Origin: Thiobacillus sp.
GTDB lineage: Bacteria > Pseudomonadota > Gammaproteobacteria > Burkholderiales > Thiobacillaceae
Assembly (NCBI GenBank): GCA_021166845.1
Contig: JAJPEP010000110.1
Span: 1 to 64,000 of the forward strand
Direction: 5' to 3'
DNA length: 64,000 nucleotides
The notes beneath the pieces are model-generated. The model worked only from the letters and a program-made list of their open reading frames with translations, was not told where the DNA came from and did no database searches. Each line of letters starts with the position of its first letter. Within the stretch, counting starts at the first letter, position 1. The position numbers were made by a program, and so were the translations under genes. Below, one piece after another: positions 17,838 through 26,722 of the stretch.

Positions 17838-18779
17838 ATGAGCGAGCAAAAAGCGCCCATCGTCGTCAAGCGCATCAAGAAGGCGGCGGGCGGGCGTCAT
17901 GGCGGCGCGTGGAAAATCGCCTATGCTGACTTCGTGACAGCGATGATGGCGTTCTTCCTGCTGATGTGGTTGCTGGGCTCGACCACCAAGGGCGATCTCG
18001 AAGGCATTGCCGAGTATTTCAAGACGCCGCTCAAAGTGGCCATGCAGGGGGGCTCAGGCAGCGGCGACAGTTCCAGCGTCATCAAGGGCGGCGGCGCCGA
18101 CCTCACACGCAAGGCCGGACAGATCAAGCGGGGCGAGACCGAGGCCGAGAAAAAGTCCTACAACCTGAAGGCGGCGCAGGCCGAGCTCGAACGCCGTGAA
18201 ACTGAAAATCTGAAGCAGTTGAAAAAGCGGCTGGAAGTGGCGATCGATGCCAATCCCACCCTGAAACAATTCAAGCGGCAGCTGCTGATCGATATCACCA
18301 GCGAAGGCCTGCGCATCCAGATCGTCGACGAGCAGAACCGGCCCATGTTCAACCTGGCCAGCGCCGAGTTGCAGCCTTACACCAAGATCATCCTGCACGA
18401 GATCGGCCAGGTTCTGAACGACGTGCAGAACCGCGTCAGCCTGTCGGGCCACACCGATGCCAAGCCGTATGCCAATCGCGAACGCGGCTACAGCAACTGG
18501 GAGCTGTCGGCCGACCGTGCCAATGCCTCGCGGCGCGAATTGATCGCCGGCGGCATGGCCGAAGAGAAGATGCTGCGGGTGGTCGGACTGGCCTCATCGG
18601 TGCCGTTCAACAATGCCGGACCGCACGATCCGGTCAATCGCCGCATCAGCATCATCGTCATGAACAAGCGTACCGAAGACGCTGTCACCAAGGAAGCTTC
18701 AGGCGTCAGCGTCGCCGACGAGACCGGGAATGGCGGCACGCCTCCCGCGCCTCCTTCCGCGCCGCCTGGCGTTAAATAG
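17838..18779 (+). CDS. motB: Flagellar motor stator protein MotB
   Basis: Inner-membrane stator subunit of 313 residues. A single membrane helix contains the proton-accepting aspartate in IAYADFVTAMMAFFLLMW (Asp31). After a linker, an OmpA-like peptidoglycan-binding domain shows LSGHTDAKPY, NWELSADRANASRREL and PVNRRISIIV. The C-terminal tail is rich in Gly and Pro. It is partner of the MotA just upstream. Confidence 0.94.
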   Translation: MSEQKAPIVVKRIKKAAGGRHGGAWKIAYADFVTAMMAFFLLMWLLGSTTKGDLEGIAEYFKTPLKVAMQGGSGSGDSSSVIKGGGADLTRKAGQIKRGETEAEKKSYNLKAAQAELERRETENLKQLKKRLEVAIDANPTLKQFKRQLLIDITSEGLRIQIVDEQNRPMFNLASAELQPYTKIILHEIGQVLNDVQNRVSLSGHTDAKPYANRERGYSNWELSADRANASRRELIAGGMAEEKMLRVVGLASSVPFNNAGPHDPVNRRISIIVMNKRTEDAVTKEASGVSVADETGNGGTPPAPPSAPPGVK

Positions 18780-18903
18780 CAGGCCAAATCCACCCTTATT
18801 CCCCTGATTGCCCGTGCCGGGCATGGCCAATAATTCAGCCTGAAGAAAGCCCGCTTCTGCTTAACGTGGATGGCAGGGCCCCCACCAACGGGTGAAATCA
18901 GGG

Positions 18904-20052
18904 ATGGCTGAAGAAAGCGATCAGGAAAAAACCGAACCAGCCTCGCCACAGAGGCTGCAAAAGGCACGTGAGGAAGGGCAGGTCGTGCAATCGCGCGAAT
19001 TGTCCACCTTTGTCGTGCTGATGATGGGGGGCGCGACCCTGTGGACGATGGCCAGCGGTCTCGGCCAGACCCTGTCGCATATCGTGCGCGACGGCCTGCA
19101 GTTCAATCCCGGCATTGCCCGCGACAGCGCGCACGTCATGGCGCAGCTGTCGAACCAGTTTCTTGAGGCGACTCTGGCATTGTCGCCCTTTCTGGCGGCG
19201 GTGGTGGTTGCCACCGTGGCTACCCCGTTGCTGCTGCGCGGCTGGCTGTTCAGCGCCAAGGCCTTTGCCCCGAATTTCAATCGCCTGAACCCGTTTTCCG
19301 GCATCAAGCGCATGTTTTCCAGCCAGGGACTGATCGAGCTGGTCAAGGCGCTGGCCAAGGCCGGTCTGCTGGGCGGGGTCGCCGTGTGGCTGATCTGGTC
19401 CAATGTCGGCGCGATTTTTTCGCTCAGCCTGGAGTCGCCTTCAGTCGCCATCCTGCACATGGGCGACCTCATCGGCAAGGTGTTCCTGCTGGTCTCGGGG
19501 GCGATGATTTTCGTCGTCGTGATCGACCTGCCGTACCAGCTCTGGAGCCACTTCAAGAAGCTGAGGATGAGCAAGGAAGAGCTGCGCCGGGAAAGCAAGG
19601 AGTCTGAGGGCGACCCTCACCTGAAGGCGCACATTCGCGCCCAGCAGCGCGAAGTGGCGCGTCGCCGCATGATGTCCGAGATCCCCACAGCCGACGTGGT
19701 GGTGACCAACCCGACCCATTACGCCGTCGCGCTCAAATACAGCGAAGGCAAGATGGGCGCGCCGCGCGTGGTGGCCAAGGGCGCCGACGCCGTCGCCGCG
19801 AAGATTCGGGAGCTGGCCGCCGAGCACAAGGTGCCCTTGCTGGAAGCGCCACCGCTGGCGCGCGCGTTGTTCCGCCACACCGAACTCGGCGACGAAATTC
19901 CGGCCACGCTCTACGCAGCGGTGGCCGAAGTGCTGGCCTACGTGTTCCAGCTGCGTCATTTCCAGCAAGCCGGCGGCGCCTACCCCAATGCGCCGACCGC
20001 CTTGCCGGTGCCGCCCGAACTTGATCCGTTGCAGGCTGGCGCTCAGGCATGA
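18904..20052 (+). CDS. flhB: Flagellar type III export switch protein FlhB
   Basis: Export-gate protein of 382 residues that switches secretion from rod-hook to filament substrates. The N-terminal half has four membrane segments. The cytoplasmic domain contains the autocleavage motif NPTH at residues 269-272, exactly where it lies in E. coli FlhB. The typical N-terminus SDQEKTEPASPQRLQKAREE is present. ATG at 18904 is chosen over GTG at 18892. The stop overlaps the flhA start by four bases. Confidence 0.96.
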   Translation: MAEESDQEKTEPASPQRLQKAREEGQVVQSRELSTFVVLMMGGATLWTMASGLGQTLSHIVRDGLQFNPGIARDSAHVMAQLSNQFLEATLALSPFLAAVVVATVATPLLLRGWLFSAKAFAPNFNRLNPFSGIKRMFSSQGLIELVKALAKAGLLGGVAVWLIWSNVGAIFSLSLESPSVAILHMGDLIGKVFLLVSGAMIFVVVIDLPYQLWSHFKKLRMSKEELRRESKESEGDPHLKAHIRAQQREVARRRMMSEIPTADVVVTNPTHYAVALKYSEGKMGAPRVVAKGADAVAAKIRELAAEHKVPLLEAPPLARALFRHTELGDEIPATLYAAVAEVLAYVFQLRHFQQAGGAYPNAPTALPVPPELDPLQAGAQA

Positions 20053-22133
20053 ACGGCACCCTGAGCCTCTCCGGCCTGTTCAGCGGCGCCAACGCCCGCG
20101 CGATGGCCGCGCCGATTTTCATCGTCCTCATCCTGGCGATGCTGGTGCTGCCGCTGCCGCCGTTTGCGCTGGACATGCTGTTCACCTTCAATATCGCACT
20201 CTCCATCATGGTGCTGCTGGTGGGCCTGTCGACCAAGAAGGCGCTCGAATTTGCGGCCTTTCCCACGGTGCTGCTGCTCTCCACCTTGCTGCGCCTGTCG
20301 CTCAACGTGGCCTCGACCCGCGTCGTGCTGCTGGAAGGCCACACCGGACCGGATGCGGCGGGCAAGGTGATCGAAGCCTTCGGCCATTTCCTGGTCGGCG
20401 GCGATTACACGGTGGGCATCATCGTGTTCGTCATCCTTGTGGTGATCAACTTCATCGTCATCACCAAGGGCGCCGGGCGCATCGCCGAGGTCAGCGCGCG
20501 CTTCACCCTCGATGCGATGCCGGGCAAGCAGATGGCGATCGACGCCGACCTCAATGCCGGCCTGATCAATGAGGACGAGGCGCGCAAACGGCGTGCCGAA
20601 ATCTCCCAGGAGGCCGATTTTTACGGCTCGATGGACGGCGCCTCGAAATTCGTCCGCGGCGACGCCATCGCCGGCATCCTGATCCTGCTGATCAACATCG
20701 TCGGCGGCCTGCTGGTCGGCGTGATGCAGCACGACCTGACGGTGGCCGATGCGGCGCGCAACTACACCCTGCTGGCGATCGGCGACGGCCTGGTGGCGCA
20801 GATTCCGGCACTGGTGATTTCGATCGCCGCCGGCATCATCGTCAGCCGCGTCAGCACCGATGAGGACATCACCGGCCAGATGATGTCCAACGTCTTCAAC
20901 AAGACGCAGGCGCTCTACATCACCGCCGCGATCCTCGGCATGATGGGCATGATCCCGGGAATGCCGAACTTTGCCTTCCTGCTGCTGGCGGGCGGCATGG
21001 TCTGGCTGGCCTGGAAGAACGGCAAGCGGCAACAGGCGGTCGAGGCCGCGCCGGACGTGCAGGCCACGCCCGTCGCCGCGGCCGAGTCCCAGGAAGCCAG
21101 CTGGGAAGACGTCGCGCCGATCGACACCCTGGGGCTGGAAGTCGGCTATCGCCTGATCCCGCTGGTGGACAGCGCCGCCGACGGCGAACTGGTGCGCCGC
21201 ATCAAGGGCATCCGCAAGAAATTCGCCCGCGAAATCGGTTTCCTGCCGCCCGCCGTGCATATCCGCGACAACCTGGAAATCAATCCGAACAGTTACCGCA
21301 TTACCTTGAAGGGCGTGGAAATCGGCAGCGGCGAAGTGCGCACCGGACTGTTTCTTGCCATCGACCCGGGCAGCATCACCGCCAGCCTGCCGGGCGTCGC
21401 CACGACGGATCCCGCGTTCGGCCTGCCGGCGGTATGGATCGAACCCAATCTGCGCGAACAGGCGCAGGCCATGGGCTACACCGTGGTCGACCCCGGCACC
21501 GTGGTCGCCACCCATTTGAATCATCTGGTGACCCAGCATGCCGCCGAACTGCTCGGCCGCCAGGAAGCGCAGGCGCTGCTCGACCACCTGGGCAAGAGCG
21601 CGCCCAAGCTGGTGGAAGACCTGGTGCCGAAACTGCTCACGCTCTCCACCGTGCAGAAGGTGCTGCAGAACCTTCTCACCGAAGGCGTGGCCATCCGCGA
21701 CATGCGGACCGTCATCGACACCCTGCTGGAGAACGCCGCACGGGTTCAGGATCCGCACGAACTCACCGCGCTGGTGCGGGTGGCGCTGGGCCGCTCGATC
21801 GTGCAGCAGATTTACGGCTCGGCCAGCGAGCTGCCGGTGATTGCGCTGGACCAGGGGTTGGAGCGCCTGCTGCTGCAAACCCTGCAGATCGGCAACGACG
21901 CCGGCGGCATGGAGCCGGGATTGGCCGACACCCTGCTGGAGCGGACCCAGACTTCGACGCAGCGGCAAGAAGCGCTGGGCCATCCCCCCGTATTGCTGAC
22001 GCCGGCCGTTTTGCGTCCGCTACTCGCACGATTCCTGCGGCGCACCGTGCCGCAACTCAAGGTGCTTTCGCACGCTGAAGTGCCCGAAGGCAAGCAGATC
22101 AAAGTGACTTCCCTGATAGGAGGAGCAGCATGA
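20049..22133 (+). CDS. flhA: Flagellar export-gate protein FlhA
   Basis: 694-residue export-gate component with about eight N-terminal membrane helices (for example PLPPFALDMLFTFNIALSIM and the LRLSLNVASTRVVL region) and a large C-terminal cytoplasmic domain that docks export chaperones. GRIAEVSARFTLDAMPGKQM and the DADLNAGLI segment are family hallmarks. It overlaps flhB and flhF by four bases each, consistent with tight translational coupling. Confidence 0.97.
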   Translation: MNGTLSLSGLFSGANARAMAAPIFIVLILAMLVLPLPPFALDMLFTFNIALSIMVLLVGLSTKKALEFAAFPTVLLLSTLLRLSLNVASTRVVLLEGHTGPDAAGKVIEAFGHFLVGGDYTVGIIVFVILVVINFIVITKGAGRIAEVSARFTLDAMPGKQMAIDADLNAGLINEDEARKRRAEISQEADFYGSMDGASKFVRGDAIAGILILLINIVGGLLVGVMQHDLTVADAARNYTLLAIGDGLVAQIPALVISIAAGIIVSRVSTDEDITGQMMSNVFNKTQALYITAAILGMMGMIPGMPNFAFLLLAGGMVWLAWKNGKRQQAVEAAPDVQATPVAAAESQEASWEDVAPIDTLGLEVGYRLIPLVDSAADGELVRRIKGIRKKFAREIGFLPPAVHIRDNLEINPNSYRITLKGVEIGSGEVRTGLFLAIDPGSITASLPGVATTDPAFGLPAVWIEPNLREQAQAMGYTVVDPGTVVATHLNHLVTQHAAELLGRQEAQALLDHLGKSAPKLVEDLVPKLLTLSTVQKVLQNLLTEGVAIRDMRTVIDTLLENAARVQDPHELTALVRVALGRSIVQQIYGSASELPVIALDQGLERLLLQTLQIGNDAGGMEPGLADTLLERTQTSTQRQEALGHPPVLLTPAVLRPLLARFLRRTVPQLKVLSHAEVPEGKQIKVTSLIGGAA

Positions 22134-23401
22134 ACGTCAAGCGTATCGTTGCAAAAACATCCCGTGAAGCCATGCGCCAGTTGCGCGAGGCGCTCGGACC
22201 CGATGCGGTCATCCTCTCCAACCGCGCCGTCGAAGGCGGGGTCGAAGTGCTGGCCCTGGCGGCGGACGACATCGCCGCGATGGCGCCGCCAGTGAACGAT
22301 GCGCCCGCACCGGCTGCCGCCGCGCCTCGATCCCCGGCAGTGTGGCCGCCGGCGCCGGAAGAGCCGGCCGAGCCGGCGCCCGCGGTCACCATCAAGCGCC
22401 GCCTGATCGAGCGGGTCGCCGTGCCCAGCCAGGACAGCGCCCAGCTTGCACAAAGCGTCATCAGCGAAATCAAGTCGATGCAGACGTGCCTGGAGAGCCA
22501 GCTCGCAGACCTGGTGTGGCGCGACCTGCCGGGACGCGATCCGTCCGGCGCCACGGTGATGCGCGACATGCTGGCGGCCGGATTTTCCGCCACCCTGGCG
22601 CGCGAACTGCTGGAAAGCCTCCCCAAGGGCGGCGCCGAACAGGCGCAGGCCTGGATGAAGAACACCCTGATGCAGCGCCTGCAGGTGATGCAGAGCGAAA
22701 CCGACATGCTCGACGGCGGTGGCGTGTTTGCCCTGATGGGACCGACCGGGGCCGGCAAGACCACCACCACCGCCAAGCTGGCCGCGCGTTTCGTTGTGCG
22801 CCACGGCGCCGACAAGCTGGCGCTCCTGACCACCGACAGCTACCGGATTGGCGGCCACGAACAGCTGCGCATCTACGGCAAGATTCTCGGCGTGACCGTG
22901 CACGCGGTGCGCGACGCCGCCGACCTGCGGCTGGCGTTGTCCGAGCTGCGCAACAAGCACACCGTGCTGATCGACACCGTCGGCATGAGCCAGCGCGACC
23001 AGGCCGTCGCCGAGCAGGTCGAAATGCTGTGCCAGGCCGGCAAGCAGATCAAGCGTCTGCTGGTTCTCAACGCCACCAGCCACGGCGATACGCTGGACGA
23101 AGTGGTGCAGGCGTACCGGACCCGCGGGCTCGACGGCTGCATCCTGTCGAAGATCGACGAGGCGGCGAGCCTGGGCCCGGCGCTCGATTGCGCGATCCGC
23201 CACGACTTGAACGTGCACTATCTGGCGACCGGTCAGCGCGTGCCCGAAGACCTGCACCTGGCCAACCGCCAGGCTCTCATTCACCGCGCCTTCAAGGCTC
23301 GCACGCACGCCTCGCCCTGGCAGCTGGACGACAGCGAACTGGGGTTCGCGCTCTCCGGCATGCAAACCATGCAGCGTGAAAGCGCGGTGTCCCTTGGATA
23401 A
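22130..23401 (+). CDS. flhF: Flagellar SRP-like GTPase FlhF
   Basis: 423-residue SRP54/FtsY-type GTPase that places flagella, usually at the pole. The N-terminal region (MNVKRIVAKTSREAMRQLRE, then DAVILSNRAVEGGVEVLAL) and a Pro/Ala linker precede the NG domain. P-loop GPTGAGKTTTTAKLAARF lies near residues 203-220, then TTDSYRIGGHEQL and ILSKIDEAASLG. Presence with FlhG implies controlled flagellar number and position, even though the organism also uses the FlhDC master regulator. Confidence 0.95.
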   Translation: MNVKRIVAKTSREAMRQLREALGPDAVILSNRAVEGGVEVLALAADDIAAMAPPVNDAPAPAAAAPRSPAVWPPAPEEPAEPAPAVTIKRRLIERVAVPSQDSAQLAQSVISEIKSMQTCLESQLADLVWRDLPGRDPSGATVMRDMLAAGFSATLARELLESLPKGGAEQAQAWMKNTLMQRLQVMQSETDMLDGGGVFALMGPTGAGKTTTTAKLAARFVVRHGADKLALLTTDSYRIGGHEQLRIYGKILGVTVHAVRDAADLRLALSELRNKHTVLIDTVGMSQRDQAVAEQVEMLCQAGKQIKRLLVLNATSHGDTLDEVVQAYRTRGLDGCILSKIDEAASLGPALDCAIRHDLNVHYLATGQRVPEDLHLANRQALIHRAFKARTHASPWQLDDSELGFALSGMQTMQRESAVSLG

Positions 23402-24275
23402 ATTCGTCAGCGATCAGGCCGCCGGATTGCGCCGCCTGCTGGGGCAGCCCGGGTTTCAGGTCATTACCGTGATGTCGGGACAGCAGGGCGCGGGCAAGAC
23501 CGCCGCGACCGCCAATCTGGCGGTCGCCCTGGCGCGTTCCGGGCGCGACGTGCTCATCGTCGACCAGGACCGGCATGGCCGCGGCGCCTGCGCGGCGCTG
23601 GGGCTGACGCCGCGCTACGACGTGGCGGACGTGCTCGAAGGCCGCTGCACCCTGGATGCGTTGTTGCTCAACGGCCCCGACAATGTGCAGGTGCTGCCGA
23701 TCGGCGGCGGCTTCAACCGGCTGGGGCGATTGTCCGAGCGTGACCAGGAATGGCTGGCGCAGAGCTTCAACCGTCTGCAGTGCGGCGTCGACGTGGTGCT
23801 GGTCGACATGGAAGAAGCCACCGATCCCGATGCGCTGCCGCTGGGTCTTGCCGCCTCCGAGATCATGGTGGTGCTGCCGCCCGGCGGCACGGCGATCACC
23901 CGGGGCTACACCCTGGTCAAACGGCTGGCGCACAACTTCGGCAAACGCCAGTTCCGCCTGCTGCTCAACCGCATGGAGTCGCCGGAGCAGGCGCAGGCCG
24001 TGGCGCACAATTTCGCCCACACCGCCGAGCGCTATCTGGGCGTGTCGGTCGATTATCTGGGTTATATTCCGCTGGACGAGCGCCTTGCCCGTGCGGGTCA
24101 TTTGCATACCTCGGTGGTGGACGCATTTCCGGTTGCGCAGTCCACCTCGCAGTTTCGCAAACTGGCCGACGGCCTGCTGCGCTGGCCGCAGCCGCCCACC
24201 CTGGGCAGTGTCGGCGGATTCATGCAGCGCGTGATACAGGGCAGCAGCCTGGCGGACGCCTGCAGAAGGGGATAA
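23376..24275 (+). CDS. flhG: FlhG/FleN-type flagellar number regulator (MinD/ParA ATPase)
   Basis: ParA/MinD-like ATPase that antagonises FlhF and limits flagellar number. It begins with the diagnostic DQAAGLRRLL. The deviant Walker A reads GQQGAGKTAATANLAVALA rather than the more common GKGGVGKT form, keeping the catalytic lysines. VLIVDQDRHG follows. GTG at 23376 gives 299 residues and overlaps flhF by 26 bp; TTG at 23394 would give a shorter N-terminus closer to homologues. Neither has a clear ribosome binding site. fliA follows after 9 bp. Confidence 0.88.
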   Translation: MKARCPLDKFVSDQAAGLRRLLGQPGFQVITVMSGQQGAGKTAATANLAVALARSGRDVLIVDQDRHGRGACAALGLTPRYDVADVLEGRCTLDALLLNGPDNVQVLPIGGGFNRLGRLSERDQEWLAQSFNRLQCGVDVVLVDMEEATDPDALPLGLAASEIMVVLPPGGTAITRGYTLVKRLAHNFGKRQFRLLLNRMESPEQAQAVAHNFAHTAERYLGVSVDYLGYIPLDERLARAGHLHTSVVDAFPVAQSTSQFRKLADGLLRWPQPPTLGSVGGFMQRVIQGSSLADACRRG

Positions 24276-24284
24276 TTCAGGATC

Positions 24285-25016
24285 ATGTACACCGCAAGCG
24301 GCAAAAGTGAGAGAAGCGATCTGCTGACGCTGCACATGCCCATGGTCAAGCGGTTGGCTCATCACATGATGGGGCGGCTGCCGCCCAGCGTCGAGGAAGA
24401 CGACCTGGTGCAGGCCGGCATGATCGGCCTGCTCGACGCCATCAGCCGCTACGACGAGGCGCAGAGCGCACAGTTCGAGGCCTACGCCATCCAGCGCATC
24501 CGCGGCTCGATGATCGACGAACTGCGCCAATCGGACTGGCTGCCGCGTAGCGCGCGGCAGTCGATGCGGAGGATCGAACAGGCCATCGGCGCCTTGCAGC
24601 ATCAGCTGGGACGCCAGCCCAGCGAAACCGAAATCGCCGCGGCCATGAAAATCCCGCTGGCCGAATATCAGGCCATGCTGGCCGACGCGCGCGGCCATCA
24701 GTTGCTGTATTTCGAGGATTTCGGCGACACCGACGAGGACGATTCCTTCCTCGACAAGCAGTCGGCGAACGAAGCCAGCATGCCCTTGCCGCAATTGCTC
24801 GACGCCAACCTGCGCGCCTGCGTCATCGCCGGGATCGAGAACCTGCCCGAGCGTGAACAGCTGCTGATGTCGCTGTATTACGAACAGGAACTCAACCTGC
24901 GTGAAATCAGCGAAGTGTTCGGCGTCACCGAATCGCGCGTCTGCCAGCTGCACGGCCAGGCCATCGCGCGGCTGCGCGCCAAACTCAAGGAAGATGCATG
25001 GATCGCGGCAGCCTGA
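24285..25016 (+). CDS. fliA: RNA polymerase sigma factor FliA (sigma-28)
   Basis: Sigma factor for late flagellar and chemotaxis genes. It has 243 residues, standard length. Region 2 is recognisable (RLPPSVEEDDLVQAGMIGLL, then FEAYAIQRIRGSMIDELRQ), with region 3 (RQPSETEIAAAMKIPLAEYQ) and region 4 (NLREISEVFGVTESRVCQLH) following. It is normally held by the anti-sigma factor FlgM, not seen here. Its 3' end overlaps the next motor gene by 19 bp. Confidence 0.96.
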   Translation: MYTASGKSERSDLLTLHMPMVKRLAHHMMGRLPPSVEEDDLVQAGMIGLLDAISRYDEAQSAQFEAYAIQRIRGSMIDELRQSDWLPRSARQSMRRIEQAIGALQHQLGRQPSETEIAAAMKIPLAEYQAMLADARGHQLLYFEDFGDTDEDDSFLDKQSANEASMPLPQLLDANLRACVIAGIENLPEREQLLMSLYYEQELNLREISEVFGVTESRVCQLHGQAIARLRAKLKEDAWIAAA

Positions 25017-25735
25017 TCGGGCTCGGCCTGGCCGGGGTCGCCATCCTCGGCGGCCAGGCGATGGAAGGCGGGCAGATCGACCTGTTTCTGCAGCCGGCCG
25101 CATTCGTCATCGTGGTGATCGGCACCCTGGGCGCGGTGCTGCTGCATCATCCGCTGCCGGTTTTCATGCAGGGGCTGCGCATGGCGAAGTGGGTTTTTCG
25201 TCCGCCCGAGGCGGAAGCCGGCTCGCTGATCCGCCGCGTCGTCCAGTGGTCGCATACCGTGCGCCAGGAGGGCGTGCTGGCGCTGGAGAAATACGTCAAC
25301 ATGACCCAGGATCCGTTCCAGAAGTCGAGCCTGCAGTTGCTGATCGACGGCGCCGACGCCGACAAGCTGCGCGACACGCTCGACGTGCAGATCGCCAGTT
25401 TCGAAACGTCCGAGCGCCAGGCTGCGCGGGTATGGGAGGCGGCGGGCGGTTATGCGCCCACGCTCGGCATTCTGGGCGCGGTGATCGGCCTGATCCACGT
25501 CATGGAAAACCTGGCGGATCCGGGCAAGCTGGGCGCCGGCATCGCGGTCGCCTTTGTCGCCACCATCTACGGCGTCGGGCTGGCCAACCTGGTGTTCCTG
25601 CCGATCGCCAACAAGATCAAGTTCACCATCGCGCGACGCGTGGCCGAGCGCGAGATCATCTGCGACGGCCTCATTGGCATTGCCCTGGGCGACAATCCGC
25701 GCATCATCGAGGCGCGCCTCAAAGGCTACCTCTAG
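24998..25735 (+). CDS. motC: Second stator subunit, MotA/MotC/PomA family
   Basis: 245-residue MotA-family protein of the shorter branch found next to fliA in many proteobacteria (MotC of Pseudomonas, PomA/MotP of others). Four membrane segments are visible, with the last two around YAPTLGILGAVIGLIHVMEN and AFVATIYGVGLANLVFLP. Its partner motD follows 4 bp after its stop. With motAB the cell would have two exchangeable stator sets, known in Pseudomonas and Shewanella to serve swimming and swarming or different ions. Confidence 0.88.
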   Translation: MDRGSLIGLGLAGVAILGGQAMEGGQIDLFLQPAAFVIVVIGTLGAVLLHHPLPVFMQGLRMAKWVFRPPEAEAGSLIRRVVQWSHTVRQEGVLALEKYVNMTQDPFQKSSLQLLIDGADADKLRDTLDVQIASFETSERQAARVWEAAGGYAPTLGILGAVIGLIHVMENLADPGKLGAGIAVAFVATIYGVGLANLVFLPIANKIKFTIARRVAEREIICDGLIGIALGDNPRIIEARLKGYL

Positions 25736-25739
25736 GATC

Positions 25740-26558
25740 ATGCGCCGTCGCCGCCGCATCGCCGCCGACCACGACAACCACGACCGCTGGCTGATTTCCT
25801 ACGCCGACTTCATCACGCTGCTGTTCGCTTTCTTCGTGGTGATGTACGCCATTTCGGCGGTCAATGAAAACAAGTTCCGCGTGCTGGCCGGCGCGCTCGG
25901 CGACGCCTTCGGCAGGTCGCCGACGGGCGATGCCCCGGTGCCGCAGCTGACTCCGGCCGCGCTGCCGCCCGAGGTCAGGCAACGCACCCTCAAACAGCAG
26001 CAGGCGATCGAAGAGCAGGCGCACATGACCGAGGTGGCGAGCAGCCTGCTCGACGTGATGGGCCCGCTGGTGAAGGAGGGCAAGGTGCGGGTCACCCAGA
26101 GCCGGCGCGGCGTCAGCATCGAAATCAATGCCAACGTGCTGTTCGAGCCGGGACGCGCCGAACTGGACCCGGGCTCGCTGGAAGTGCTGCGCGCGGTGGC
26201 GGAAACCTTGAAGAACGAGCCGTTCAACCTGGAAATCACCGGCCACACCGACGTCGTGCCGATCAGCAATTCGGTGTTCGCCTCCAACTGGGAATTGTCG
26301 GCGGTGCGCGCCAGCAGCGTGGTGCGCCTGCTGGCCGACAGCGGCATCGCACCGGCGCGCCTGCTTGCCATCGGGCGCGAGGCCAGCCAGCCGATTGCCG
26401 CCAACGACACGGCCGAAGGGCGCGCGCGCAACCGCCGGGTCGAACTGATGATCCTGTCCGGCCTGCCGGACACGGTCGAGGAAATTCCGCTGCGGCCCGA
26501 CGCGGTCAAGCAACCGCTCCAGCCAGAAGACGAACCCATACTCAAAAGGGTGCTTTGA
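25740..26558 (+). CDS. motD: Second stator subunit, MotB/MotD family
   Basis: 272-residue MotB-like protein, partner of the preceding gene. An Arg-rich start (MRRRRR) leads to the membrane helix with the ion-binding aspartate in LISYADFITLLFAFFVVMYA (Asp23). The C-terminal OmpA-like domain has ITGHTDVVPI, NWELSAVRASSVVRLL and RARNRRVELMI. ATG at 25740 follows the motC stop directly. It is the last gene of the flagellar run; the next genes are on the opposite strand. Confidence 0.9.
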   Translation: MRRRRRIAADHDNHDRWLISYADFITLLFAFFVVMYAISAVNENKFRVLAGALGDAFGRSPTGDAPVPQLTPAALPPEVRQRTLKQQQAIEEQAHMTEVASSLLDVMGPLVKEGKVRVTQSRRGVSIEINANVLFEPGRAELDPGSLEVLRAVAETLKNEPFNLEITGHTDVVPISNSVFASNWELSAVRASSVVRLLADSGIAPARLLAIGREASQPIAANDTAEGRARNRRVELMILSGLPDTVEEIPLRPDAVKQPLQPEDEPILKRVL

Positions 26559-26608
26559 ACGAGAAAAGTCCTGCCGGAAGGATAAGCCCCCATTCAATCG
26601 AATTCCCT

Positions 26609-26722
26609 TCAGGCGATCCAGATCAGATAGACGCCCGCCGCGAACAGCATCAACCCCATGCCTTGTCGAAGGATGCCGTATGCCACCTCGCCAAACAGGG
26701 CAAGCAAAGCAGCAGGTCTCAT
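26609..26722 (-). CDS. Tiny single-pass membrane protein (37 aa)
   Basis: Very short gene whose ATG overlaps the stop codon of the upstream metallo-beta-lactamase-fold gene (ATGA), so it is probably translationally coupled. The product begins MRPAALLALFGEVAYGILRQ and ends GLMLFAAGVYLIWIA, giving one hydrophobic helix with a short mid-segment containing one Arg. I do not recognise it. Small membrane partners of this kind often stabilise or localise a neighbouring protein. The overlap and clean hydrophobic profile are the only support. Confidence 0.5.
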   Translation of the reverse strand: MRPAALLALFGEVAYGILRQGMGLMLFAAGVYLIWIA

